From Haloplanus ruber (lineage in GTDB: Archaea > Halobacteriota > Halobacteria > Halobacteriales > Haloferacaceae): a DNA stretch of 64,000 nt. The stretch is from contig NZ_JANHDK010000002.1 of the NCBI RefSeq assembly GCF_024494725.1, positions 310,001-374,000 of the forward strand, given 5' to 3'. Under the pieces are notes generated by a model, which was given only the letters and a program-made list of their open reading frames with translations, had not been told where the DNA came from and did not search any database. Made by a program: the position numbers and the translations under genes. Below, in pieces: positions 45,801-53,748 of the stretch (its first letter is position 1; the number at the start of each line of letters is the position of its first letter).

Positions 45801-47456
45801 TCAGGCGAACTTCCGGACCGTCAGATCCAGCGTGTCCAGGTCAACGATAGGAGCGAAGCCGGCGTCGGGGTCGATGTTGACGCTCTTCTGGAAGGCCGTC
45901 TGTGCCTGCCAGCACCCGCTGTTGACCGCGAGGACGTTGTGATACTTCCCGTAGCCGAGCTTGTGAACGTGACCGGTGTGGAAGACATCGGGAACGTCCT
46001 CGACCACGAGGTAATCCCGCTCCTCGGGGGCCAGACGCATGTGTCCCCCGTACTTCGGGGCGACGTGGCGTTTCTTCAGCAGGTGGTACATCGCGCGGTG
46101 AGGGTCGTCGTAGCTCGCTTTCGCCTCGGGGAGTTCGGCGATCACCTCGTCCAGTGAGACGCCGTGGTACATCAGGATCGAGACGCCCTCGACGGTCACC
46201 GTCGAAGGGTTCCCGACGATCCGTGCGTCGTGGGCGGTCATGATGTCGCGAAGCTCCTCGTCGAAGGCCGGCTGAGGTTCGGCGAGCCGAACGGCGTCGT
46301 GGTTCCCCGGAATCATCACGATCTCCATGTCGCCGGGAACCGCCTTGAGATGCTCCGAAAACCGCTCGTACTGGTCGTAGATGTCGACGATGTCGAGTTC
46401 CTCGTCCTGATCGGGGTAGACGCCGACCCCCTCGACCATGTCGCCCGCGATCAGCAGGTACTCGACGGCCGCGGCCTCCTCGGTGTGGAGCCAGTCGGCA
46501 AAGCGCTCCCACGCGTCGGCCATGAACTCCTGGCTGCCGACGTGGACGTCGGATATCAGCGCCGCCTGCACGTGGCGGTCGGCCGTGTTCGGCCGATACG
46601 TCCGGGGCACGTCGGGGAAGTAGAGCGCGTCCACGAAGACGATGCCCGCGTCGTCCGAGAGCGTGCCCTCGACGGCGACACACTCGTCGAGGAGAAGTTC
46701 GTCGACCAGGTCGGCGATATCCCGATCCTTCGTGACCAGACAGGGGAAGGTCCCGGTCGTATCTTCGAGTTCGACGATCCAGTGGCCGTTGGCCGACGAG
46801 CGAATGTCGTTCACCAGCCCGATCATCGCCACGTCGCTCCCGCCGGGCATGTCGTCGATAGCCGACGCCGGGCGGTGGTTCACTCGCCCCCTGAGCTGTC
46901 CCGAAAGCTTCTCGTAGCGGTCGCGAAACACGGAGACGAAGTCGCCGTACTCGCCGGTACCGGTGCTCCGGCCGGTGATGTCACCGACGACCGCCGGTGG
47001 TTCGGGCTGGCGAGCCGGGGTTGCCGAGTCCGGAGACCCCTTTGTTTCAGGTGGAGTACCGCTTTTTGTCGTGGAAATATCTGTATTTTTGTTCGGAGTT
47101 GAAGCGGTGGTGTCGTCGGAGGTGGGGGCGGTACGTGCGGAATCGGGGGACGTGGCGTCGGGGGGGGCAGTGTCGGGGGACGTGGCGTCGGGGGGGGCAG
47201 TGTCGGGGGACGTGGCGTCGGGAGTCCCTGTTCCGGCGGCCGCTTCCGGGGACGGCTCGTCGTTGGCGACCGACAGCGCCGAGCGGACGTGGTCGGTCGT
47301 GAGACGGAGTGCGTCGTCGGGAGCCGTCTCGACGGCGGCGTCGACGGCCGTCGCAGGGTCGGCGGCGCCCGCCAGGAGCGTCACCGCTTCGCGTTCGGCG
47401 TTGTAGCCACGGCGGGCGAGTTCCCGGACGATCCGGGCTGGCGTCTCGAGGGGCAC
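45801..47456 (-). CDS. polB: DNA polymerase D small subunit DP1
   Basis: Small subunit of the archaeal replicative polymerase D, with a calcineurin-like 3'-5' exonuclease domain. The protein has 551 residues from GTG 47456 (N-terminus MPLETPARIVRELARRG). An N-terminal helical domain (about 1-75), then a long Asp/Pro/Thr/Ser linker with tandem repeats (about 80-150), then an OB-fold region and the phosphoesterase domain with DVHVG, GDMVEG, PGNHD, YHGVSLDE and HTGHVHKLGY, all expected metal ligands. In haloarchaea this gene is normally close to orc1 and the main origin, as here. Also known as the polymerase II small subunit. Confidence 0.92.
   Translation of the reverse strand: MPLETPARIVRELARRGYNAEREAVTLLAGAADPATAVDAAVETAPDDALRLTTDHVRSALSVANDEPSPEAAAGTGTPDATSPDTAPPDATSPDTAPPDATSPDSARTAPTSDDTTASTPNKNTDISTTKSGTPPETKGSPDSATPARQPEPPAVVGDITGRSTGTGEYGDFVSVFRDRYEKLSGQLRGRVNHRPASAIDDMPGGSDVAMIGLVNDIRSSANGHWIVELEDTTGTFPCLVTKDRDIADLVDELLLDECVAVEGTLSDDAGIVFVDALYFPDVPRTYRPNTADRHVQAALISDVHVGSQEFMADAWERFADWLHTEEAAAVEYLLIAGDMVEGVGVYPDQDEELDIVDIYDQYERFSEHLKAVPGDMEIVMIPGNHDAVRLAEPQPAFDEELRDIMTAHDARIVGNPSTVTVEGVSILMYHGVSLDEVIAELPEAKASYDDPHRAMYHLLKKRHVAPKYGGHMRLAPEERDYLVVEDVPDVFHTGHVHKLGYGKYHNVLAVNSGCWQAQTAFQKSVNIDPDAGFAPIVDLDTLDLTVRKFA
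47036..47056 (-). other. ORB-like element inside the DP1 gene
   Basis: The minus strand reads ctccacctgaaacaaagggg then t, matching 19 of 21 positions of the left ORB of the origin at 50408. It lies in the linker-coding part of DP1, 3.4 kb from the origin. Confidence 0.45.
47143..47220. repeat. 30-bp tandem repeat in the DP1 linker
   Basis: Two perfect 30-base units (47143-47172 and 47173-47202) plus an 18-base partial copy. They encode the PDATSPDTAP repeat in the flexible linker of DP1, so copy number can change without disturbing the folded domains. Confidence 0.9.
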
Positions 47457-47544
47457 ACGGGAGGCACGGGGAGCGCCGGCAAAAGCATGCTGGAAGGCCC
47501 CGCCGTCCAGAAGCTTCAACTCCGGTGACGGTAAACGCCCACCG

Positions 47545-48417
47545 ATGAGTGCCGACGACGGTCCGCGACCGCCCGACCGGGAGACGGACCACGACTCCGA
47601 GCAGCGTCGGGGTCCCGGAGGGACGCTCGATCGGCTGTCGAGAAACGACGGGCTCCGCCTGGTCGTCCGTGAAACGGCACTGAGCGTCGGTGCCGTCGTC
47701 GCCATCGGGCTGTTACTCTTTGCCCTCAGCGGCGTGTGGCCGCCGATGGTCGCCGTCGAGAGCGGGAGCATGGAGCCGCACATGCACAAGGGCGACCTGG
47801 TGTTTATCACCGACACCGGGCGGTTCACACCCGACGCCGCCCACGAGGGGTCGGGCGTCGTCCCCCGGTCGGCGGGCCGTGAGGTCGGCTACTGGAAGTT
47901 CGGCGCCCACGGCTCGGTGATCGTCTACGACGAACCCGGGGGCGCGGGACCGCCGGTGATCCACCGGGCGCAGTTCTGGGTCGACGAGGGCGAGAACTGG
48001 TACGACCGCGCGAACCCCGACTACGTCGTCGGAGACAACTGCGTCGAGACGCCCAACTGCCCGGCGCCACACGCCGGGTTCGTGACGAAGGGAGACGCCA
48101 ACCGCCGCTACGATCAGGTGAACGGTATCAGTCGGAGTGGACCGGTCAAACCAAGCTGGATCGTCGGGACCGCCCGGGTCAGAATCCCGTATCTCGGCTG
48201 GGTGCGACTCGGCGTCTCCGGGACCGTCCTCGGAACAACGCCGGGAGCAGCGGCGGACCCGACGGCAGTAACGCGGGCACCGACACCAGAAGGCCCGGGC
48301 ACGGGTCAGGCGGCGCGTTCGACGCAGGCGAGCGCACCGACCCCGCCGAAGATCAGGAAGCCGGCACCGACGGTCACGCCGACGAGAGTGGGGAGGAGTT
48401 CGGTGGCGACCCAGTAG
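47545..48417 (+). CDS. sec11: Signal peptidase I, archaeal S26B type
   Basis: Membrane protease removing signal peptides. A cytoplasmic acidic tail (about 1-40) and one membrane helix (about 46-66) are followed by the catalytic Ser75 in ESGSMEPHM and the general base His140 in PVIHRAQFW, the Ser/His arrangement of archaeal enzymes. The domain region ends near 225; the last 65 residues are Pro/Ala/Thr-rich and overlap a convergent small membrane-protein gene by 112 bases, so the true C-terminus may be shorter. It lies next to orc1, as in other haloarchaea. Start ATG 47545. Confidence 0.88.
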   Translation: MSADDGPRPPDRETDHDSEQRRGPGGTLDRLSRNDGLRLVVRETALSVGAVVAIGLLLFALSGVWPPMVAVESGSMEPHMHKGDLVFITDTGRFTPDAAHEGSGVVPRSAGREVGYWKFGAHGSVIVYDEPGGAGPPVIHRAQFWVDEGENWYDRANPDYVVGDNCVETPNCPAPHAGFVTKGDANRRYDQVNGISRSGPVKPSWIVGTARVRIPYLGWVRLGVSGTVLGTTPGAAADPTAVTRAPTPEGPGTGQAARSTQASAPTPPKIRKPAPTVTPTRVGRSSVATQ

Positions 48418-48545
48418 CTGTCGGTGACCGTCGCGACGAACGCGGTCAGACTCCAGGCGAGACAGGCGATGCCGGCGGCAACTGGGAGCGCGTAAGGAAG
48501 CGCCCGGAACGCAGTGCGTGAGGGTGGCGTGTCGTCGGAGGGCAT
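48306..48545 (-). CDS. Small membrane protein overlapping the end of sec11
   Basis: A 79-residue protein with a charged N-terminus and two clear membrane helices (ALPYALPVAAGIACLAWSLT and LLPTLVGVTVGAGFLIFGGV in outline), ending ALACVERAA. The hydrophobic pattern is far better than chance, so I accept it despite the antisense overlap. ATG 48545 is preferred to 48563. Function unknown; similar two-helix proteins are common in haloarchaea. Confidence 0.65.
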   Translation of the reverse strand: MPSDDTPPSRTAFRALPYALPVAAGIACLAWSLTAFVATVTDSYWVATELLPTLVGVTVGAGFLIFGGVGALACVERAA

Positions 48546-48618
48546 CGTCGGCGTTGTGACCACGGAGATGGTAGTAGTGTCGGTGCGTCGCTGGGTGGAC
48601 AGCCGGCGGTCACCGGCC

Positions 48619-50154
48619 TCAGTTGTCGAACCGGGCTTGTACGAACGGCTGGGCGTTCTCGATGTCGCCGAGTCGGGAATCGGAGAGCAACACCGCCTCG
48701 GTCTCCTCGACCGGCACCGAGAGGCTGATCTCCTTTGTCCGCCCGTAACGGCCCTTGCTTACCACGACGGCGTTGACGATGCCGAGCATGTCGAGTTCCG
48801 AGATGAGGTCGGTGACGCGTCGCTGGGTGAGTACGTCGGCGTCGATCTCCTCACAGAGTCGCTTGTAGATGTTGTAGACCTCGCCCGTGTTGATGTTGTG
48901 GACACCATTCTTTTCGAGGAGGATGATCGCAAATAGAACGATCTTCGACTGCGTAGGGAGGGTTCGCACCACCTCGATGACCCGGTCGAGTTCGATCTTG
49001 TCTTGGGCCTGCCGGACGTGTCGCTCCTCGACGGTGTCTGCCTGCCCGCGTTCGGCGAGTTCGCCGGCCGTCCGGAGCAAGTCGAGGGCGCGGCGGGCGT
49101 CGCCGTGTTCCTGGGCCGCGAACGCCGCACAGAGAGGGATGACGTCCTCGGTGAGCGAGTCGTCCACGAAGGCCACATCGGCACGGTGTTGGAGGATGTC
49201 CCGCAACTGGTTGGCGTCGTAGGGCGGGAAGACGATTTCCTCCTCCCCGAGGCTCGACTTGACGCGGGGATCGAGAAAGTCGGTGAACTTCAGGTCGTTC
49301 GAGATGCCCATAATCGAGATGCGGGAGTTGTCGAGTTCGGAGTTCATCCGCGAGAGGTTATAGAGCGTGTCATCGCCCGACTTCTCGACGAGCTTGTCGA
49401 TTTCGTCGAGCATGATGACGACGACGCGCTCGTGGTAGTCGACCGCCTCGAAGAAGGAACTGTATACGCGATCCGTCGGCCAGCCCGTCATCGGGACGGA
49501 CGCCATCCCCTCGCGGTCCGCTTCGAGCGCCTCGATCCGCTCGTCGATCCCGTCGACGGAGTCGAAACGAGTGTCCCCGAGCGTGCCGTCGCCGTCGACG
49601 ACCGCCGACCGCAGCGCCGCGAGGTCGTCGAGTCGTCCGTCGATGACGTCCCGATTTTTCTCGATGAACTTGTTGGCGAGCTGTGCCAGCACGCGATACT
49701 GCGTGTCGGTCACCTCGCAGTTGATATACTCGACCTCGCAGGGAACGTCGTATTTCTGGGAGGTCGACTCGAGTTCCTTGCTGACGAACTTCGCGCTCGC
49801 GGTCTTACCCGTCCCGGTCTTTCCGTAGATGAGGATGTTCGAGGGCGTGTCCCCGCGCAGCGCCGAGACGAGGATGGTCGCCATCTGGTTGATCTGCTCG
49901 TTCCGGTGCGGGAGTTCGTGTGGCGTGTACGACGGGCGGAGCACCTCCTTGTTCTCGAAGATCGGCTCCCCGGAGAGGAGGTCGTCGAACAATCCCTGGT
50001 TTTCGTCTGCGTCCTCGCCCTCGTCGTCGAGAACGTCGTCGATGTCGACATCGCCGGAGATGTCGGTCGCCCGGTCGCGGGCGGGCGCATCTAGGTCACG
50101 CTCTTCGGCGTCGATATCGGGGCGCTCGTCGGAAGGTGAGTCGTTCGCGTCCAT
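48619..50154 (-). CDS. orc1: Orc1/Cdc6 replication initiator
   Basis: AAA+ initiator protein that binds ORB elements at the adjacent origin and loads the MCM helicase. The 511-residue protein has an acidic N-terminal tail (about 1-65), Walker A GKTGTGKTA, Walker B VVIMLDEID, sensor 1 in GISNDLKF, the sensor 2 Arg in HGDARRALDLL, and a C-terminal winged helix (about 420-500). ATG 50154 is chosen because upstream codons encode a basic, hydrophobic run. Its start faces the origin region. The long acidic tail and direct adjacency to DP1, sec11 and the oap genes mark it as the main Orc1 of haloarchaea. Confidence 0.95.
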   Translation of the reverse strand: MDANDSPSDERPDIDAEERDLDAPARDRATDISGDVDIDDVLDDEGEDADENQGLFDDLLSGEPIFENKEVLRPSYTPHELPHRNEQINQMATILVSALRGDTPSNILIYGKTGTGKTASAKFVSKELESTSQKYDVPCEVEYINCEVTDTQYRVLAQLANKFIEKNRDVIDGRLDDLAALRSAVVDGDGTLGDTRFDSVDGIDERIEALEADREGMASVPMTGWPTDRVYSSFFEAVDYHERVVVIMLDEIDKLVEKSGDDTLYNLSRMNSELDNSRISIMGISNDLKFTDFLDPRVKSSLGEEEIVFPPYDANQLRDILQHRADVAFVDDSLTEDVIPLCAAFAAQEHGDARRALDLLRTAGELAERGQADTVEERHVRQAQDKIELDRVIEVVRTLPTQSKIVLFAIILLEKNGVHNINTGEVYNIYKRLCEEIDADVLTQRRVTDLISELDMLGIVNAVVVSKGRYGRTKEISLSVPVEETEAVLLSDSRLGDIENAQPFVQARFDN

Positions 50155-50163
50155 TCGGTGTAA

Positions 50164-50184
50164 CCCCGCCGTTTCCACTGGAAG
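50164..50184 (-). other. ORB-like element at the orc1 start
   Basis: The minus strand reads cttccagtggaaacggcggg then g. It contains the TTCCAGTGGAAAC core, with 15 of 21 positions like the left ORB, and lies 10 bases upstream of the orc1 ATG, suggesting autoregulation by Orc1. Confidence 0.5.
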
Positions 50185-50407
50185 ACGCGCCGAGACGGGA
50201 GTGATTCCGCTTCCTGTGTCCTCCCGGCGCGTCCAAATGATCCAGAGGAAATAGAGGAACAGACGGTAGAAAAACCTTCCCCCTGAGCGCTCCAAACAGT
50301 CACGACGACACAAACGCCCGTTCACGGATCGCTACGGGTGGTTTAGGCGGTTCTTGTCTGTGTCGACACGCCAGTCAGGTGAACACGAACCGGCTGGTTC
50401 GCCGGCG

Positions 50408-50435
50408 CCCCCCACCCCTTCGTTTCAGGTGGAAC
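50408..50435 (-). other. Left origin recognition box (ORB)
   Basis: The minus strand reads gttccacctgaaacgaaggg followed by gtgggggg. The TTCCA..GAAAC..AAGGGG core with a G-run is the haloarchaeal ORB pattern. Inverted with respect to the right copy at 50632. Confidence 0.85.
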
Positions 50436-50631
50436 GTGCAGAGAGGGGGTGGGGGGTGAGAGTCGGGTCTAGATCAAAGAGCAAGCTATAATAACAAAGA
50501 CAAGAAACGGTACCCGTATTGCAATAGCACACCTGTTTTCAACGGGGAGTTGTGTGGATTCTAGGGATCGCCCCCGCTTCGTGTCACTGCTCCGTCACCG
50601 CCGAGGCTGCGTGGGTCGCGGGGTGGACCGT

Positions 50632-50659
50632 CTCCACCCGAAACGAAGGGGTGGGGGGG
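50632..50659 (+). other. Right origin recognition box (ORB)
   Basis: Plus strand ctccacccgaaacgaagggg then tgggggg, matching 25 of 27 positions of the left ORB in inverted orientation. The two copies bracket the AT-rich unwinding stretch. Confidence 0.85.
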
Positions 50660-50799
50660 AAGCCCAGCTCCCGTCCCAGTCTCGTGTGGGTGGGCGACGG
50701 CCTGCCGGTCCGTCGCATCGGCGAACGGCCTCTCTCCGTCCGCGTTCGGCCGTCGTACGCCGCCCGCTACTGACAGGTCGGTTATGGTTGTCTGACGCA

Positions 50800-50809
50800 C
50801 ACTTAAGTG
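50800..50809. promoter_or_regulatory. CACTTAAGTG palindrome upstream of oapA
   Basis: Perfect ten-base palindrome, 67 bases before the oapA ATG. It contains a TTAA core that could act as TATA box or as a binding site; the longer distance argues for a short 5' leader. Confidence 0.35.
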
Positions 50810-50875
50810 AACGCGGCGACCTTCATCCCGCATACGCCCTCTCGCGGCGGTAGACGGGAGGTGCGGGAGGATAGG

Positions 50876-51517
50876 ATGGGACTGCTCACAGGACTCAGAG
50901 ACAGCATATCACGCGTTACGGAACGACTGTTCTCGGCGAGTGATCCCAAGCGCATCGGGATCTACGGCCCGCCCAACGCCGGGAAGACAACGCTCGCGAA
51001 CCGGATCGCACGCGACTGGACGGGGGACGCCGTCGGCCCGGAGAGCCACGTCCCTCACGAAACCCGGCGGGCACGCCGGAAAGAGAACGTCGAAATCGAA
51101 CGGAACGGCAGCACCGTCACCATCGACATCGTCGACACCCCTGGTGTCACGACGAAGGTCGACTACAAGGAGTTTCTCGAACACGACATCGACGAGGAGG
51201 ACGCGGTCCGTCGCTCCCGCGAGGCGACCGAGGGGGTCGCGGAGGCGATGCACTGGCTCCGCGAGGACGTCGACGGCGTTATCTACGTCCTCGATAGCAC
51301 CGAGGACCCGTTCACGCAGGTAAATACGATGCTCATCGGGATCATCGAGAGTCAGGATCTCCCGGTGCTCATCCTCGCGAACAAGACGGACCTCGAGGGA
51401 TCGAACATCAAGCAGATCGAGAACGCCTTCCCGCAGCACCAGACAATCCCACTTTCGGCGCTGGAAGGCGACAACATGGACGAAGTGTACGACATGATCG
51501 CGGAGTACTTCGGGTGA
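50876..51517 (+). CDS. oapA: Origin-associated GTPase OapA (Era-like)
   Basis: Small GTP-binding protein of 213 residues. G1 is GPPNAGKT, G3 DTPG, G4 NKTD and G5 SAL, all intact. The first 25 residues form an amphipathic helix. It is the first of three genes (oapA-oapB-oapC) that always lie next to the main origin in haloarchaea; published gene-deletion work in Haloferax supports a link to replication or origin function, but the molecular role is unknown. The ATG at 50876 has no strong upstream TATA except the palindrome region. Confidence 0.88.
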   Translation: MGLLTGLRDSISRVTERLFSASDPKRIGIYGPPNAGKTTLANRIARDWTGDAVGPESHVPHETRRARRKENVEIERNGSTVTIDIVDTPGVTTKVDYKEFLEHDIDEEDAVRRSREATEGVAEAMHWLREDVDGVIYVLDSTEDPFTQVNTMLIGIIESQDLPVLILANKTDLEGSNIKQIENAFPQHQTIPLSALEGDNMDEVYDMIAEYFG

Positions 51518-51523
51518 CGGACC

Positions 51524-51910
51524 ATGCCTGAAGCAACTCCACCCGACGTCGACGGCGTCCAGATCGACCTCATCAGCGGCGCGCGAATGGAGAATCTCAC
51601 GGGGATGGAGAAGATTCGGCTCATCCTCGACGGCGTCCGCGAGGGCAACATCGTCATCCTCGAGGAAGGCCTCTCCCCCGACGAGGAGTCGAAACTCATC
51701 GAGGTGACGATGACCGAGATCAGCCCCGACGAGTTCAACGGGATCGAAATCGAGACTTACCCCCGCTCCGAGACTGCGGATCGGAGCTTCCTCGACCGTC
51801 TGATGGGGCGCGAGTCGACGAAGAAACTCACCGTCATCGGACCGGCGAACCAGATCCAGACGCTCCACAAGGACGAGAACCTCATCAGTGCGCTCGTCTC
51901 ACGTAAGTAA
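51524..51910 (+). CDS. oapB: Origin-associated protein OapB (DUF2073)
   Basis: A 128-residue protein of the DUF2073 family. It opens DGVQIDLISGARMENLTGMEKI and has the conserved VREGNIVILEEGLSPDEESKLIEVTM segment. Some archaeal relatives outside halophiles are reported as RNA-binding subunits, so nucleic-acid binding is plausible. It starts 6 bases after oapA and overlaps the start of oapC by one base, forming an operon. Confidence 0.85.
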   Translation: MPEATPPDVDGVQIDLISGARMENLTGMEKIRLILDGVREGNIVILEEGLSPDEESKLIEVTMTEISPDEFNGIEIETYPRSETADRSFLDRLMGRESTKKLTVIGPANQIQTLHKDENLISALVSRK

Positions 51911-52572
51911 TGCCCCACCAGTGTACGAACTGTGAACGGGTGTTCGCGGACGGATCCAAGGAGATGCTCTCCGGCTGTCCCGACTGCGGCGGGAACAAGT
52001 TCCAGTTCAAACCCGACTCGGCGACCGAGACGCCGACGCTCGGCGACGACTCGGGAGGTGGCGACGACGCCGAAACGACACCCGACCCGTCCGCCGACGC
52101 GACGTCGTCCCCGACGAGGGAATCGACACCCCGGACGCCCTCCGCCGACGCGGCGGCCGCAGGCGACCCCGACCCCACGCCAACTCCGGAGCCGTCCACC
52201 GCGGCGGACGCCACCCCCGGCGACGACGTCATCGAGGCCGAGTCCGACCCGAGCGTCCTCACCGAGGACACCGCCCAGGCGGACGCTCGGAGCGACGTGG
52301 TTTCGGCCGACGAACTCGACGACGCCGCCTCCCCCCCACCGTCGGCCGACGACGCCGCCCGCGCCGTCCCGCCGACCTCCGACGAGTCGCCGGGCATCGA
52401 TGATCTCCGGGCGGAGCTCAACGACCAGTTCGAGAGCATCAAGATCCTCGAACCCGGACAGTACGAACTCAATCTGATGGAACTGTACGACCGCCAGGAG
52501 TGTATCATCTCCCTCCAAGAGGACGGCCACTACGTCATCGAGGTGGCCGACACCTGGCGCGACGACGCGTGA
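51910..52572 (+). CDS. oapC: Origin-associated zinc-ribbon protein OapC
   Basis: A 220-residue protein with an N-terminal zinc ribbon (CTNC at 5-8 and CPDC at 23-26), a long Asp/Pro/Thr/Ala-rich disordered middle (about 40-165), and a folded C-terminal helix-strand segment (about 170-220; SIKILEPGQYELNLMELYDR in outline). This design matches OapC of haloarchaea. Its role is unknown; the zinc ribbon suggests binding DNA, RNA or protein at the origin. Start ATG overlaps the oapB stop. Confidence 0.82.
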   Translation: MPHQCTNCERVFADGSKEMLSGCPDCGGNKFQFKPDSATETPTLGDDSGGGDDAETTPDPSADATSSPTRESTPRTPSADAAAAGDPDPTPTPEPSTAADATPGDDVIEAESDPSVLTEDTAQADARSDVVSADELDDAASPPPSADDAARAVPPTSDESPGIDDLRAELNDQFESIKILEPGQYELNLMELYDRQECIISLQEDGHYVIEVADTWRDDA

Positions 52573-52628
52573 CCGTTCCGCCGGATTCATACACTCCCGT
52601 TCCATTCTCTCCACAGCAACGCTGTTGT

Positions 52629-52674
52629 CCCTCCCCTTGCGTCACCGTTTCACCCTCCCCCTGCGTCACCGTTT
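52629..52674. repeat. Two 22-base direct repeats, 24-base period, after oapC
   Basis: ccctccccttgcgtcaccgt then tt (52629-52650) and its copy with one change (52653-52674). Reverse-complemented, they start with GTGAAACGGTGACG and end in AAGGGGAGGG or AGGGGGAGGG, looking like ORB cores with an insertion. They lie directly before an ORB-like element at 52678. Confidence 0.6.
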
Positions 52675-52677
52675 CAC

Positions 52678-52698
52678 ACCCCTTCGTTTCACTTGCAG
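52678..52698 (-). other. ORB-like element downstream of oapC
   Basis: The minus strand reads ctgcaagtgaaacgaagggg then t, 17 of 21 positions like the right ORB. Together with the direct repeats just before it, it forms a second ORB-like cluster 2 kb from the origin. Confidence 0.5.
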
Positions 52699-52823
52699 TA
52701 CATCCTTTCTCCCGGTTCGGCGCGCGTTACGGGAGTGATTAGCGTGGAATAGAAATAGGGGTAGTACGTGGGTGAATCGCCGACGATACTCCGGCTGTCG
52801 GTGCGCGACGCCGAAGACTACAA

Positions 52824-52831
52824 CGTTTATG
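52824..52831 (+). promoter_or_regulatory. TATA box of the 29-residue ORF
   Basis: aacgtttatgcg lies about 27 bases before the ATG at 52855; a normal leaderless promoter position, supporting the small gene. Confidence 0.5.
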
Positions 52832-52854
52832 CGGGACCGCGACCACCCACCGGT

Positions 52855-52944
52855 ATGAGTCAGGCAAGCAAGATCGTGGTGGCGACGGTCGGCGTATCGG
52901 CGATCATCGCAGCGGTTCTCGTCGTCGGCACCCTGCTCGGGTGA
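52855..52944 (+). CDS. 29-residue membrane peptide
   Basis: ATG 52855 to TGA 52944 encodes 29 residues: a polar MSQASK, then one continuous hydrophobic helix of about 22 residues rich in Val, Ala, Ile and Leu, ending LLG. It has a TATA box at the right place, and its stop overlaps the ATG of the next gene as TGATG, so the downstream protein is probably translated by coupling. Such small single-helix proteins are usually missed by annotation. Function unknown. Confidence 0.6.
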   Translation: MSQASKIVVATVGVSAIIAAVLVVGTLLG

Positions 52945-53744
52945 TGTTCGAGCGCCGGGCGCTCCCCGACCACCTCGCGGCCGTCCGCGAGCGACACGCC
53001 AAGGATTCGATTGTGCTCGATGTCGACACCGACTTCGAGACGCTGCCGCCGGCGACCGCGGAGGATCTCGGGTTGCTGGTCGACGCTCTCGATCCCGCGA
53101 CGTATCCCGAGTCGTGGGTCCCCGCGGACGCGCCCCGCCCGCTCCATCGGTACGCGGGTTCCGATTTCACCGTCGGCCTTCCGGGCGACGGGACGGTGAT
53201 GTGGACCCGTCAGACCGTCCCGCCGACCGTCCTCGTGAAAGCCCGGGCGACGGGGACACCCGACGCCTTCCTCGACTTTCTGCTCGCGGAAGCGTTCGTC
53301 CAGATCGGCCTCGACGCCCCCGAGTCGTTTCTTCCCTTCTTCGGGGAGGCGTATCCCGACCTCGACGTGGCGATCCCGCTCGGCCCGGCAGCAGTCTACC
53401 AGATCGCGGCGGCCCTCTACGAGGGGTGGCTTGGCCTCCGGACCCGACAGATCTTCGCCGAGTGGGAGGACGACCACCCCCGTCTCCACGAGGCGTGGGC
53501 CGACGCCGGCGACAGCCTCCGGGACCGCGTCGCGGATCTCCCCGGAGCGGTCGCCCGCGGCGAGACGGAGTTTGCCGACGCGACGGAACTCGCCTGCTCG
53601 GCGATCAAACACGGACTGGATCTGCCCGCGCCCTTCGCCGCCCTCGATACGACGGCCTACGTGGACTACGGCCCCGAGTACGCCGTCCGGTGGGCGTCGA
53701 CGACGTTCGAGAAACTGGCCGAGGATCAGGACACCGTCGACTGA
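52944..53744 (+). CDS. Conserved haloarchaeal protein of unknown function
   Basis: A 266-residue acidic soluble protein that I cannot assign. It has no membrane segment and no recognisable catalytic motif; Trp- and Pro-containing segments (SWVPADAPRPLHRY, VMWTRQTVPPTVLVK) and a helical C-terminus suggest a folded alpha/beta protein. The ATG at 52944 overlaps the stop of the 29-residue ORF, so both are probably one transcript. Its place beside the oap genes may reflect conserved synteny near the origin. Convergent with the RecA-like gene; gap four bases. Confidence 0.75.
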   Translation: MFERRALPDHLAAVRERHAKDSIVLDVDTDFETLPPATAEDLGLLVDALDPATYPESWVPADAPRPLHRYAGSDFTVGLPGDGTVMWTRQTVPPTVLVKARATGTPDAFLDFLLAEAFVQIGLDAPESFLPFFGEAYPDLDVAIPLGPAAVYQIAAALYEGWLGLRTRQIFAEWEDDHPRLHEAWADAGDSLRDRVADLPGAVARGETEFADATELACSAIKHGLDLPAPFAALDTTAYVDYGPEYAVRWASTTFEKLAEDQDTVD

Positions 53745-53748
53745 GCCG

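Larger units (their letters stand above)
50155..50875. other. Main replication origin (oriC1-type) region
   Basis: 721 bases between the divergent orc1 and oapA genes with no credible gene. It contains a pair of long inverted ORB elements (50408-50435 and 50632-50659, 25 of 27 positions alike) with G-rich extensions, flanking an AT-rich stretch at about 50470-50530 (agatcaaagagcaagctataataacaaagacaaga in outline) that would act as the unwinding element. A weaker, TTCCA/TGGAAAC-type ORB lies by the orc1 start (50164-50184). The palindrome CACTTAAGTG at 50800-50809 lies ahead of oapA. Confidence 0.88.
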
